From G963556115 sp963678205 (GTDB taxonomy: Bacteria; Planctomycetota; SZUA-567): a stretch of 64,000 nt of DNA. A program made the translations under genes and the position numbers. Of the stretch, positions 25,347-35,056 are shown one piece after another. Positions within the stretch are counted from its first letter, which is position 1, and each line of letters starts with the position of its first letter. Where the stretch lies: contig OY782760.1 in the NCBI GenBank assembly GCA_963678205.1, forward strand, positions 558,001-622,000, given 5' to 3'. A model generated the notes under the pieces. That model was not told the origin of the DNA, did not search any database, and saw nothing but the letters and a program-made list of their open reading frames with translations.

Positions 25347-27119
25347 TTAATTGAACGACCAGTCAGGTTGATATTTACGTGTAACATTTCTCAAATATGT
25401 TGTTATCTCACGAGAACTTTTAAGCTTCATTACATCATCAACAACAGTTTTTGCTTCATCCATAGTAATAGACCTAATAAGCTTCTTAACCTCAGGGATA
25501 AGTGGCGGACTGACAGAAAAGTGAGAAAGCCCCATACCTAAAAGAAGAAAAGTAAACGATGGGTCACCCGCTATTTCCCCACAAACACTGACTGGTTTAT
25601 TATGTTTAGCACCAGCTTTAATCACGTTATACAGTAGTTTTAGTACTGCAGGATTTGTTGGGCTATATAAATTTGCAACATGCTCATTAGTTCTGTCAAC
25701 AGCTATGGTATACTGAGTTAAATCATTAGTTCCAATACTGAAAAAATCACAAATATCCATATAATTCTCAATATCAATAGCAACAGACGGCACTTCAACC
25801 ATAATTCCAACTGGCATAGTTGGATCGAAATCAATACCTTCTTCATCCAAGAGTTCTTGTTCTTTCCTGACAAGCTGCACAACATATTCAACCTCTTCCC
25901 TACAGCTAATCATAGGAACCATCAAGTTTACTCTTCCAAGAGCGCTAGCACGGCATATTGCTCTAATTTGTGATCTGAATAATTTTGGATGTCTGGCACA
26001 ATAACGAATGGCTCTACAGCCTAAAGCAGGGTTACGCTCATTCAATAGAGCTTTATCTTCACCTCCGATATTTTTCTCAAGATGGAAAAATTTATCTGCT
26101 CCAAGATCAAGAGTTCGTATAGTTACTTTTTGATTCTGCATATGTTCAACCGCTTGCTTATAAGCCTCCATATGCACTTCTTCATCTGGCACACTCTCAG
26201 AGTTAACGTACAAGAACTCTGTGCGATATAAGCCAATACCTTCACCACCAGTTCTGCTTACAGCATCAATCTCACTTGGAAATTCAAGGTTAGCACTTAC
26301 TCTGACTCTATTACCATCTATGGTTTCAGCAGGTAAATCCTTCTCACCAATGAGGGACTCTTCAAATACATGAAAATCAGTTGCAAGCGCTTCATATGTC
26401 TCAAGAGTTCCTGCATCCGGATTGACAATTACCAACCCTCTATTCCCGTCAATAATTAAGATATCTCCACTTGAAACATCACTGGTAACCGTCTCAAGAC
26501 CAACTACAGCAGGAAGTTCTCTTGAACGAGCAATAATAGCTGTGTGACCTGTCATACCGCCTACATCAGTACAGAACCCTATTACATGTTCTTTATCCAT
26601 AGACGCTGTTTGCGTAGGAGTAAGGTCATGAGCAACAACAATAACCTGCCTATCCAATTGCTTAAGATCTTCTTTTCTTTCACCCAAAAGAGCTCTTAAG
26701 AGTCTTCTTTCAATATCATGGAGATCACTTATTCTCTGAGCTAGATAATCATCATCAATCTTTGAAAAAGCTTTTTCATATTTTCTAAGTGACCTACTTA
26801 CCGCGTACTCTGCAGAGAATCTATTTTTACTGATTCTATTCAATACTTCCTGATGAAGTGATGCATCATCCAAGATTAAAATATGCGCATCAAAAATAGG
26901 CACTGCTTCAGAACCTATCTCATCAGTTTTAATCTTTTCTTGCAATTCACGAATGTCAACTTTTGCATTCTCAACAGCAGCATGAAAACGGTCAAACTCA
27001 TCATCTATTTCTGCAACAGAGATAAAACGCCTAGGTATTACCGATTCTTCATTGCCAAGGACAAACGCCTCGCCAATAGCAAATCCTAGAGATACTGGAA
27101 TACCTTTTAATACTTCCAT
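25347..27119 (-). CDS. ptsI: phosphoenolpyruvate-protein phosphotransferase (PTS enzyme I)
   Basis: This is the first protein of the PTS, which takes phosphate from PEP and gives it to HPr. With the start MEVLKGIPVSLGFAIG it has 590 residues. The phosphorylated His lies in GGMTGHTAIIARSRELPAVVGL (about residue 190), and the PEP-binding barrel has GIGLYRTEFLY, NPALGCRAIR, MVPMIS, VGIMVEVPSVA, FFSIGTNDLTQY and VSVCGEIAGD. The family normally begins at this Met; a GTG 16 codons upstream is open but adds an unrelated leader. No HPr or EII gene lies nearby. Confidence 0.95.
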   Translation of the reverse strand: MEVLKGIPVSLGFAIGEAFVLGNEESVIPRRFISVAEIDDEFDRFHAAVENAKVDIRELQEKIKTDEIGSEAVPIFDAHILILDDASLHQEVLNRISKNRFSAEYAVSRSLRKYEKAFSKIDDDYLAQRISDLHDIERRLLRALLGERKEDLKQLDRQVIVVAHDLTPTQTASMDKEHVIGFCTDVGGMTGHTAIIARSRELPAVVGLETVTSDVSSGDILIIDGNRGLVIVNPDAGTLETYEALATDFHVFEESLIGEKDLPAETIDGNRVRVSANLEFPSEIDAVSRTGGEGIGLYRTEFLYVNSESVPDEEVHMEAYKQAVEHMQNQKVTIRTLDLGADKFFHLEKNIGGEDKALLNERNPALGCRAIRYCARHPKLFRSQIRAICRASALGRVNLMVPMISCREEVEYVVQLVRKEQELLDEEGIDFDPTMPVGIMVEVPSVAIDIENYMDICDFFSIGTNDLTQYTIAVDRTNEHVANLYSPTNPAVLKLLYNVIKAGAKHNKPVSVCGEIAGDPSFTFLLLGMGLSHFSVSPPLIPEVKKLIRSITMDEAKTVVDDVMKLKSSREITTYLRNVTRKYQPDWSFN

Positions 27120-27400
27120 ACTACTATCTTTCTGATGAATACAAGCATTATTGCTTGCTAAAAACACAATATAACTCTCGCATCGTACACATTAAATTTT
27201 CACTGAATTATAAAGATACTTTCGGTTTTTGTCAATAATCAATTAATAAACAAGATTTTATAATAATCCTCATATATGTTAATTACCCTATATTTTACAA
27301 TTATCAGTAGAAGACATTTTCAATTTATTTCAATTTATGTATACTTTAAATTTAATAATTAAAAAATATCTGTTAATACCAGCTAAATTAAGGAATGATA

Positions 27401-28117
27401 TTGAATACTACTAGGTCACTCCCTAAGCATATTGCCATTATTATGGACGGCAATGGAAGATGGGCAGAATCACAAGAAAAACAAAGGTCAGAAGGGCATT
27501 TACAAGGCGCAGAAAATCTGCGAAATGTACTAGAATATTGTAGTGAATATAATATTGACTACCTCACAGTCTATGCTTTTTCAACTGAAAATTGGAATAG
27601 ACCTGAAGCAGAAGTAGAGGCCTTGATGTCTCTACTTATTGAATTCCTAAAAGCCGAGACAGAAAAGCTTTACAATAATGGTATTCAACTTAGAGTTATT
27701 GGTGATACTTCACTAATGCCAGAAACAGTCCAAAAAGAGATAAAAAACGCCCTTATCAGGCTCACTATCCCAGAACACAAGAGAGTACTTACGCTCGCAC
27801 TAAGTTATGGGGGGCGGAATGAAATTGTTAGAGCAACAAAGGCAATATCTAGAGATATAGTTGAAGGAAAAATCACTCTTGATGAAATTAATGAAGATCT
27901 CTTTTCATCTTATTTAGATACTGCAGGTATTCCTGACCCAGACCTACTTATAAGAACTGCAGGTGAATTAAGACTATCAAACTTTATGCTATGGCAACTT
28001 AGTTATGCTGAATTATATTCCACAAATAAGTATTGGCCAGATTTTACTAAAGATGAATTTATCAAAGCCCTTGATAATTTTAATAGTCGTACACGTAAAT
28101 TTGGAGAGATTAAGTAA
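27401..28117 (+). CDS. uppS: undecaprenyl diphosphate synthase (isoprenyl transferase)
   Basis: This enzyme extends farnesyl diphosphate to the C55 lipid carrier for peptidoglycan and glycans. HIAIIMDGNGRWA holds the catalytic Asp. GAENLRNVLEYCSEYNIDYLTVYAFSTENWNRP, ALSYGGRNEIV and DLLIRTAGELRLSNFMLWQLSYAELYS follow; the usual RTGGE or RTSGE is RTAGE here. The ribosome-binding site AAGGA (27390-27394) touches the ATG at 27395 directly but lies six bases from the TTG at 27401, so TTG is the better start. First gene of a pair with cdsA. Confidence 0.94.
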   Translation: MNTTRSLPKHIAIIMDGNGRWAESQEKQRSEGHLQGAENLRNVLEYCSEYNIDYLTVYAFSTENWNRPEAEVEALMSLLIEFLKAETEKLYNNGIQLRVIGDTSLMPETVQKEIKNALIRLTIPEHKRVLTLALSYGGRNEIVRATKAISRDIVEGKITLDEINEDLFSSYLDTAGIPDPDLLIRTAGELRLSNFMLWQLSYAELYSTNKYWPDFTKDEFIKALDNFNSRTRKFGEIK

Positions 28118-28153
28118 CTACGTAATAACAGATAATAAATTGGAGTAAAACAT

Positions 28154-29038
28154 ATGTTGGGAATGCGCTTAATACTTGGTATACCTTTATTTTTCTTGAT
28201 GGTTGGATTTATCTGGTTTGATGCTAAAATTGGCAGCGCCTGGGCACTGACAATTTTCCAAGCCTTTTTCTGCAGCTGGGCAGTAGCAGAATACTATAGA
28301 CTAGCTAGAATACAGGAGCACAAACCTTTTACTCTTTTAGGCATTATTTCCTGCTTCTGTTTATATATTACCCAACAACTAACAACTATATACCCCCCCA
28401 TGAACGGTGTTATTGGATATGACTGGCTTTTATTCGGCGTATTTATCGTAGCAACACTTCTTTATCAACCAATATTCAGATGCACTGACAGAGCACTTGG
28501 TAATATTGCAACTACTATATTTGGAGTAACTTATTTCTGGGTACTGCTATCATTTCTTGGCAGAATGAGATATCTAGAAGTAAAGCATGGCTGGGAATAT
28601 GACGGACTTGAATTCGTTATTATATTTTTCTGCGGTAGTAAAATATGTGACATATTTGGCTTACTTGTTGGTAAAAAATTTGGACGTCATAAACTCTGGC
28701 CTTCAATATCTCCTAAAAAGAGTTGGGAAGGCTTTATCGGAGGCATGCTGGCAAGTATTGGTTTAATTGCAATTGTTATACTCTTTCACCCAAATTCCGC
28801 TGTAGCAAGCATTGGCTGGCTTAAAATACTTCCACTCGGCATTATTCTTGCATGTTTAGGACTCATGGGAGATCTAGTAGAGTCATCGCTAAAACGTGAA
28901 GCACAGATGAAAGACGCTGGTAACTCATTACCGGGTTATGGAGGAGTAATGGATCTTCTTGACAGCCTACTACTCAATGCCCCCGTAACATATATATATC
29001 TAATCTGGGTCTGCGGAGCTAAACCAGCAGTATTTTAA
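28154..29038 (+). CDS. cdsA: phosphatidate cytidylyltransferase
   Basis: This 294-residue membrane enzyme makes CDP-diacylglycerol for phospholipid synthesis. About eight membrane helices are present. The signature region runs from SPKKSWEGFIGG to GDLVESSLKREAQMKDAGNSLPGYGGVMDLLDSL, with the Lys, Asp and Gly residues of the CdsA motif. It follows uppS by 36 bases, the usual pairing. GGAG precedes the ATG. Confidence 0.95.
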   Translation: MLGMRLILGIPLFFLMVGFIWFDAKIGSAWALTIFQAFFCSWAVAEYYRLARIQEHKPFTLLGIISCFCLYITQQLTTIYPPMNGVIGYDWLLFGVFIVATLLYQPIFRCTDRALGNIATTIFGVTYFWVLLSFLGRMRYLEVKHGWEYDGLEFVIIFFCGSKICDIFGLLVGKKFGRHKLWPSISPKKSWEGFIGGMLASIGLIAIVILFHPNSAVASIGWLKILPLGIILACLGLMGDLVESSLKREAQMKDAGNSLPGYGGVMDLLDSLLLNAPVTYIYLIWVCGAKPAVF

Positions 29039-29042
29039 CATT

Positions 29043-29288
29043 TTAAGAATTAGTCAAGTAATCCCACCAGAGCTTAAAATTTTGCAAATCCGAAGCTTGA
29101 TCATCGGTCTGACAGTTACACAACATATTATTATACGCATCCTCAAATTCTGAATAATTAAAGGTTAATTCATAATCTTTGAGTACAGCATTTCTCGCAT
29201 TATTATCAGCAGCTATATTCAGCTTTGTTCTGAGTTCATCATCTACACGAGTCTGATTAATAAACTTTATAGCTCCATTCAAGGACAT
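29043..29288 (-). CDS. Nif11-domain small protein
   Basis: This 81-residue protein starts MSLNGAIKFINQTRVDDELRTKL, the typical opening of the Nif11 domain, and FNYSEFEDAYNNML matches the domain's second half. GGAG six bases before this ATG decides the start over one four codons upstream. Nif11 domains occur as leaders of ribosomal peptide natural products and as stand-alone proteins. The C-terminal part (CNCQTDDQASDLQNFKLWW) has no double-Gly cleavage site, and no modifying enzyme or exporter is adjacent, so a stand-alone role is more likely. Confidence 0.7.
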   Translation of the reverse strand: MSLNGAIKFINQTRVDDELRTKLNIAADNNARNAVLKDYELTFNYSEFEDAYNNMLCNCQTDDQASDLQNFKLWWDYLTNS

Positions 29289-29310
29289 TTTAATCTCCAT
29301 ATCATATTAA

Positions 29311-29343
29311 ATAAACAGGGCTGAAAAACTCAGCCCTGTTTAT
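29311..29343 (-). terminator. terminator after the sodium:solute symporter
   Basis: A perfect 14-base stem (29311-29324 with 29330-29343) has a 5-base loop. It lies six bases after the symporter stop and about 22 bases before the Nif11-protein start on the same strand, so it can also limit read-through into that gene. Confidence 0.85.
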
Positions 29344-29348
29344 AACTA

Positions 29349-31004
29349 CTATTTTTTAAATGCATAAAAACAATTATTCAAATGATCTTCATCAAACTTC
29401 TTACTGATTATACTTACTACAATCGTTACAATAATTGCTATCGGTAAAGCTACAACTGTAGGGTCTACTTCACCCACAACTACCCACGAAGGCATATAAG
29501 GTTGAATATCACTGGCAAGTGAATTCTTACCAGTAAGCATCTTACATATCTCAAATATTTTCGCTTCTTTATCCTTAACAAAAACCAACCAAAACGCACT
29601 GATAACAAAACCAACCCCACACCCCCAAAGAGCCCCAGCCTTGGTTATTGCTTTAGAATATAACCCACCAATAAAAAGAGCTAAAAATGAAGCCGCACAA
29701 AGTCCAAAGAATACCGCTGTACCCCGCGCAATAATCGCTTCTCCCTTTGCAGAGAAAATATTAGGTAAAGCTTCAGCTAAAGTAACACTCCAAATGAATG
29801 TAAGAAAGATACCAATCCTAGTCGAAATTATAGATCCTTTTTCACTATTATTAGGAGAAATTACTTCATAAATATCTCTACTTGCAGCCGTACCCATTGC
29901 ATGAAACTGACTACTTACAGTACTCATCGCAGCAGCAAGTAAGGTAACAAAAAAAACATCCGCAAGCCACGACGGCATAAATTTCGTCATAAATAATGGA
30001 ATAACCTGCCCCGTACTACCCCCAGCCGCTGCTATTGCTATTTTACCAATAGCTGTTTCGGCTCCAACAGGGGGAACTTCCATAAAAAACACATTGGAAA
30101 GTGAGCCGACCATATACGACACACCAACAGTCACAAAAATAAATATAGCCCCGACAAATACCGCACGATTCAATTCTTTTTTACTCTTTACAGTCATAAA
30201 TCTTACTGTAAGCTGCGGTTGAACAAGCACACCAATGCCAACACCAAATATAATTTGTGAAACCATAATCCACCAAAACGGCGACCCAAAGCTCGGCATA
30301 GAAGTCCAGCCATTATGCCCAGCTTTACCAAATGCCTTAATTGCAAGAGGAGTAAGTGCTGTAAGTCTTTCATGCGCCGGAGTAATTCCACCCAACTTAT
30401 AATATGTAATCCCCAACAACAAGAATAATCCCACAAACATCAGTCCGCCCTGCATTGCATCTGAATACATTACCCCTTTCAGACCTCCCATTATAACATA
30501 TAGTGCGACAATAACAGAGAAGAAGAATAGCGCCACCTCATACGAAACAGCAAGTCTTGAACTAATAATATATGTCGCACCCATAAGTACCGCGCCAGTA
30601 TACACCGGTAGAAAAATAAGAATAACAAAACCTGCAAATACCTGCAAGCCTTTTGATTTAAATCTCTTTCCAATCAATTCAGGAAAAGTATGCGCCTGCA
30701 AATGATGGCCAATTGCTCTTGTACGCGATCCAAAGAATATAAATGCAATCAATATACCTACAAAAATATTTAAAAAGTTTAACCACTGCAACCCCATGCC
30801 GAATATTGATGCAGCACCACCAAAACCAATAATAGCAGATGTCGAAATAAACGTTGCACCATAACTTAGTGCCATAACAACTGGATGAGTATTACCGCCG
30901 GCAATCATATAATCTGCTGCAGTTTTAGTACCTTTCCAGCCTCTATAACCTAAATATCCTACAATGAACAAATATAGAGAAACTAAAATAACCAAAAGAG
31001 TCAT
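29349..31004 (-). CDS. sodium:solute symporter (SSS family)
   Basis: This 551-residue secondary transporter has about 13 membrane helices. Family features are DYMIAGGNTHPVVMALSYGATFISTSAIIGFGG at the N-terminus with the sodium-site region, YVIMGGLKGVMYSDAMQGGLM, and LLAAAMSTVSSQFHAMGTAASRDIY with the second sodium-site Ser residues. The solute cannot be told; acetate- or proline-like organic solutes are common for this branch. The small protein gene just upstream is its usual partner. A decayed second copy lies at 31232-31841. Confidence 0.92.
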   Translation of the reverse strand: MTLLVILVSLYLFIVGYLGYRGWKGTKTAADYMIAGGNTHPVVMALSYGATFISTSAIIGFGGAASIFGMGLQWLNFLNIFVGILIAFIFFGSRTRAIGHHLQAHTFPELIGKRFKSKGLQVFAGFVILIFLPVYTGAVLMGATYIISSRLAVSYEVALFFFSVIVALYVIMGGLKGVMYSDAMQGGLMFVGLFLLLGITYYKLGGITPAHERLTALTPLAIKAFGKAGHNGWTSMPSFGSPFWWIMVSQIIFGVGIGVLVQPQLTVRFMTVKSKKELNRAVFVGAIFIFVTVGVSYMVGSLSNVFFMEVPPVGAETAIGKIAIAAAGGSTGQVIPLFMTKFMPSWLADVFFVTLLAAAMSTVSSQFHAMGTAASRDIYEVISPNNSEKGSIISTRIGIFLTFIWSVTLAEALPNIFSAKGEAIIARGTAVFFGLCAASFLALFIGGLYSKAITKAGALWGCGVGFVISAFWLVFVKDKEAKIFEICKMLTGKNSLASDIQPYMPSWVVVGEVDPTVVALPIAIIVTIVVSIISKKFDEDHLNNCFYAFKK

Positions 31005-31037
31005 AACTTTACCTTTGTTTATATATAATAAATATAA

Positions 31038-31220
31038 TTAAAATTCTTCTTCTATCCTATCATCTTCTTCAACCCACTGATTAATTTCTTCTGCGGATTC
31101 AGAATCATCGCCTTTATTCCATCCTAATATCCCATAAATAATACAAAATATAGTTGTTATTAGTGATAAAACTATAGGGATTGATACCCATAGATCAGGA
31201 ATACCCAATATTTCGCACAT
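31038..31220 (-). CDS. symporter small accessory protein
   Basis: This 60-residue protein has one membrane helix (VSIPIVLSLITTIFCIIYGIL) after a short GIPDLWV segment and an acidic tail (WNKGDDSESAEEINQWVEE). This pattern is that of the small accessory proteins encoded next to SSS symporters. It lies 33 bases upstream of the symporter on the same strand, so the two are probably cotranscribed. Confidence 0.8.
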   Translation of the reverse strand: MCEILGIPDLWVSIPIVLSLITTIFCIIYGILGWNKGDDSESAEEINQWVEEDDRIEEEF

Positions 31221-31231
31221 GAAAAACCTTT

Positions 31232-31841
31232 CTATTTAATTGTTGCAAAATAATAATCTAAATGCTCTTTACTGAATACCTTTGAAATAACACTAAATAT
31301 AACTTTAAATACAACTATAATAGATAACGTCACTATCAAAGTATTAACCGTACCTACTATTATCCATTCTAGAGTTACAGACTGCTTCTGAAAAATACCT
31401 GACAATGAGTCTTGCTCAATTAGCGCTTTACATATCCCAAAGGTTCTCGCTCTTTATTTATATAAAACCAGCTAAAATTTTATAACAATAAACCTATTTC
31501 TACATCACCAGAGAGCTTCAGCTTTGGCCATAATTCTTGTGTAAAGTACCCCAAAAAACAAACAGAAGAAACACTGACATACGCAACTCAAAAAAAACTG
31601 TAGTACCTATAAAACAGCGAGTAAATCGAAAATATATATACCACTTAAATAAACCAACATAAAGTTTTCTGCGAATATAGAAATATTCTTTCTAATTTTT
31701 CAACTAGTCGCCATCATCGTGATTTTCATTAATAGCCCTATCTCTCTATCAGGGACTATCTTTAAAATAAATCATTTGACAGCGAATCGAAGACCTAAAT
31801 GTGTATAACTACCAGCAATCAGATAATCAGCTGAAATCTTT
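31232..31841 (-). pseudogene. decayed duplicate of the sodium:solute symporter
   Basis: Fragments on the minus strand align in order with the intact symporter. ISADYLIAGSYTHLGL (near 31841) matches its N-terminus, GTLHKNYG-type and LAGFI pieces match the C-terminal helices, and the last 60 codons (to IISVISKVFSKEHLDYYFATIK-like residues, stop at 31232-31234) match its C-terminus. Most of the middle is deleted and several stops and frame changes are present. It sits directly upstream of the small accessory gene, so a tandem duplication decayed. Confidence 0.8.
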
Positions 31842-31968
31842 ATGCCGGATCATTATTGATATGTTCAGTTTTCAATTGTGAACAAACGCAATATTAAAAA
31901 AAAATTTATCACACAATATACTCAAAGCAATAAATTATAATAGACAATGCCTATTTATAGTATACTAA
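31842..31968. other. short AT-rich spacer after the kinase gene
   Basis: No gene or clear hairpin was seen between the decayed symporter and the kinase stop. Confidence 0.4.
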
Positions 31969-33699
31969 TTAATATTCGAGATCAGGCAACGCTTCATCAA
32001 AATCGAAAACATTCTCTTCTTTTAGAACTTTGATTGCTTTTTTACATTGAATAATTTTTTCTGTTGCTTCAATGTCGGATGGATTATTCATAATAATGAA
32101 TTCTAAATCACTCAAAGCTTCTCCATATTTTCTTTGAGAATATAATATTTCAGCCCTTAAAAATCTGGCATCACGAAGTTTTGAATTGAATCCGAGTGCC
32201 ATATCGAGCATCATTTTAGCGCTTGTCAATTCTGCTTTTTCTACAAATGCGTTAGCTGTGTTAAGACACTGTTTTGCACGAAGTTGATTATTTTCCTTCT
32301 GTTGATCAAGCTTATCCTTCTGAAGAATTACTTCTGTCTGCAGTTTATTCTTGGTGAAGACTCCATAAACAATTCCACCAATAAGTCCCATAAAAATAAT
32401 AATAATAAACATACTGATATAAATATGCTGACGGCTCAGTCTAAAAACTGTCCTCCAAAAATTTTCTTCACGTTTAAATACTGTTAATCCCTCAAGAAAA
32501 TTTCTTAGATCATGCTGAAAATCAATGACACTCTGATATCTCTCCTCAGCAGCAGTTGCAAGTGCTCGCATAGTTATTTTTGAAAGCTCAGAAGGTATAT
32601 TACGATTTGGTGCACGCAAAGAAGGTGACTGGATATTACCTGCAATAACAGAATCTACTATTTCAAATTCTTTCGATCCCATTATTGGCGGAGTACCTGT
32701 CAGTATTTCATATAATATGGCTCCGAGAGAATAAATATCACTCCTCTCATCAAGTTGATTAAGGTCACCTCGTGCCTGCTCAGGCGACATATATGCAGGG
32801 GTACCAGCAACTGTCCCCCTACGCGTACCCCAGATATTTGAATCCTTACGCATAATATTTACTGCTTCAGAAAGGTTAACCTCTTTAATATCTTTCATCA
32901 CGGCACGCATATTTGCTTTGTAATTACCACGGCTAATCATTGGATTATTATGATCAGCATGATAATCCACTGGAGAGCGCCTATTCTTTACATTGCCAGA
33001 TTTTGCCAGCCCCCAGTCCATGACTAAAACCTCACCAAAATCACCAAGCATAATATTTGCCGGCTTCAAGTCACGGTGAATCACCCCACGTGAATGCGCA
33101 TACGCGACAGCACTACAGACATTCTCAAGTACTTGAAGTAACCGCGGTAAAGGATATGATGAACGAGTCGCACCATCATTAATCCTTATGAGATCCAGCA
33201 CCTCTTCCAGGCTTCTACCCTTTACCAGCTTCATAAGAAAGAATAATTTACCATCAGGAGTAAATCCAAGATCATGCACTGGTACAACATTAGGGTGTTC
33301 AAGCTGCCCTGTGATTTGAGCCTCTTCAAGGAATCTTGCTTTCTCTTCATCACCAAAAGAGTCCTGCATTATTTTAATAGCAACTTCTCGACGGATATAC
33401 TGGTCGTAAACATGGAGCACTGTTCCCATTCCACCTTTACCTATTATCTTGCCAGGATGATATTTATTTATTACCGGAATTTTATCCAATACTTCACGTA
33501 CTTCTTTTAAAAGGCGTTGTCCTGTTGCAGAAGAATCTTCAAGGATTACTTCTTCTTCTACAGAGCTTCCCGACTCATCGTCCACCTGCTCTTCATTGAC
33601 AAACCATTTCTGGCAGATTTCACAACGTATATTTTCCCCCAAGTGCAAACCACTTCTCAGCTGTACTTCACCACAATGAGGACAGACAATGTTCAACAT
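31969..33699 (-). CDS. membrane Ser/Thr protein kinase with zinc ribbon and TPR-like tail
   Basis: This 576-residue protein begins with a four-Cys zinc ribbon (CPHC at 6-9, CEIC at 26-29). The Hanks-type kinase domain (about 80-410) has GKGGMGTVLHVYD, the Lys of VAIKIM, HRDLKPANIML and then DWG in place of DFG. About 75 residues are inserted before GTPAYMSPEQARGD. The domain ends with RSDIYSLGAILYEILTGTPP. One membrane helix follows (IYISMFIIIIFMGLIGGIVYGVF, about 440-465), then a Gln/Lys-rich coil and a TPR-like tail (ARFLRAEILYSQRKYGEALSDLEFI). The domain order is common in PVC-group bacteria. All catalytic residues are present. Confidence 0.9.
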   Translation of the reverse strand: MLNIVCPHCGEVQLRSGLHLGENIRCEICQKWFVNEEQVDDESGSSVEEEVILEDSSATGQRLLKEVREVLDKIPVINKYHPGKIIGKGGMGTVLHVYDQYIRREVAIKIMQDSFGDEEKARFLEEAQITGQLEHPNVVPVHDLGFTPDGKLFFLMKLVKGRSLEEVLDLIRINDGATRSSYPLPRLLQVLENVCSAVAYAHSRGVIHRDLKPANIMLGDFGEVLVMDWGLAKSGNVKNRRSPVDYHADHNNPMISRGNYKANMRAVMKDIKEVNLSEAVNIMRKDSNIWGTRRGTVAGTPAYMSPEQARGDLNQLDERSDIYSLGAILYEILTGTPPIMGSKEFEIVDSVIAGNIQSPSLRAPNRNIPSELSKITMRALATAAEERYQSVIDFQHDLRNFLEGLTVFKREENFWRTVFRLSRQHIYISMFIIIIFMGLIGGIVYGVFTKNKLQTEVILQKDKLDQQKENNQLRAKQCLNTANAFVEKAELTSAKMMLDMALGFNSKLRDARFLRAEILYSQRKYGEALSDLEFIIMNNPSDIEATEKIIQCKKAIKVLKEENVFDFDEALPDLEY

Positions 33700-33855
33700 T
33701 TTCTTAATCCAGTATCCTTAATAAATCTTCATATTATTATTAAATAATGTATTTTAAAATGAAAGCAGAACTCTATAATACTTTATAGGGTACATTTTTT
33801 GTACTTAATAGTCAATTATTTCTAATTTTATTTATTAAGTTGCGAGCATATAACT

Positions 33856-34911
33856 ATGTCATATATAAGAGAATCGGTAAAGAAGATGTCTTCATACATC
33901 CCCGGTGAAAAAGCAAAGGGCGATGGCTATATTATTTTGAATGCTAATGAAAATCATTATCCAGCTTCTGATAAGGTAAAAAATGCTATTATAGACACTA
34001 TCAGTAACTTGAAATTTTATCCTGAAAGTTCTAGTATAAACGCAAGAATTGCTGCCGCAGAGGTATACAATGTTACCTCTGAAGAAGTAATGCTCACCAA
34101 CAGCTCTGATGAAATGCTCAGAATTATTTGTCAAGCATGTGTTAGCGAAGGAGAAAAGGTTTATACCTTCTACCCAACCTTCTCTTTTTACAAAACCCTT
34201 GTAAATGTGCAAGGCGGAATCTGTGTAGAAATACCATTTGAAGATGACTACTCCTTACCGACTCTACCTGATTTTTCTGATGCTAAAGTTATCTTCTTTC
34301 CTAATCCTGGTGCTCCAAGCAGCATTGTGTATAATCTTGATATTATCAAAACACTGATTGAAGCAGCTCCAAATGCACTGGTAGTAATTGATGAAGCCTA
34401 TGCTGATTTTGACAGAAATGAGCACTCTGCTATAGAGTTAGTTAAAGATTATGATAACCTTATAGTAGTCAGAACATTCTCAAAGAGTTATAGTCTGGCA
34501 GGACTTCGCGTGGGTATTGGGATTGCAAAAAAAGAAATTTTAGCCGATCTTCATAAAGTACGAGATTACTACAACCTCGGCCTTATTCCTCAAGCTGCAG
34601 CTACAGCTGCGCTTCAAGATCAGGATCATTTGAAACTAAATTGCGAAAAAATTATTGTCACACGTGAATGGTTCAGTAAAGAACTAGCGAAATTTACTTC
34701 TCGAATATTTCCTTCACGTACAAACTTTGTACTTGCTCAATTTGTTCCAGGTATAGCCGAAAAACTTTATTTGAAATTAAAAGAGCGTAAGATTTTAGTG
34801 CGCTACTGGAATCAGCCAAGATTGAATGATTGCCTACGCATCTCTATCGGCACCGACTCTGACATGAAAACCCTTCTCGAAGCTATTGGTGAATTATTAG
34901 AGCAAGTTTAG
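33856..34911 (+). CDS. hisC: histidinol-phosphate aminotransferase
   Basis: This 351-residue PLP enzyme makes histidinol phosphate in histidine synthesis. Features are LNANENHYPAS near the N-terminus, FYPESSS, LTNSSDEMLRIICQA, FPNPGAPSSIV with the Asn, VVIDEAYADF with the Asp-Tyr pair, and RTFSKSYSLAGLRVG with the PLP Lys. RYWNQPRLNDCLRISIGT carries the C-terminal Arg. No other his gene is adjacent. Related aromatic aminotransferases look similar, but the length and RYWN block fit HisC. Confidence 0.93.
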   Translation: MSYIRESVKKMSSYIPGEKAKGDGYIILNANENHYPASDKVKNAIIDTISNLKFYPESSSINARIAAAEVYNVTSEEVMLTNSSDEMLRIICQACVSEGEKVYTFYPTFSFYKTLVNVQGGICVEIPFEDDYSLPTLPDFSDAKVIFFPNPGAPSSIVYNLDIIKTLIEAAPNALVVIDEAYADFDRNEHSAIELVKDYDNLIVVRTFSKSYSLAGLRVGIGIAKKEILADLHKVRDYYNLGLIPQAAATAALQDQDHLKLNCEKIIVTREWFSKELAKFTSRIFPSRTNFVLAQFVPGIAEKLYLKLKERKILVRYWNQPRLNDCLRISIGTDSDMKTLLEAIGELLEQV

Positions 34912-35056
34912 CATTATGTGAGTTTAATATTTATCCGCTATGAATCAAAATTTAACATACAAAACTAAATTTGTATTTACAAGATACTATATACTTTGAA
35001 GAGAAATATCACATTAATACAATTCCTCTAAAATCTGTCTATCTCTAAAACTAATT

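Noticed and set aside
29043..29288. Ribosomal peptide (RiPP) precursor with biosynthetic cluster
   Set aside because: The Nif11-like protein has no double-Gly site or core-like tail, and neighbours are housekeeping genes and a symporter, so no cluster is supported.
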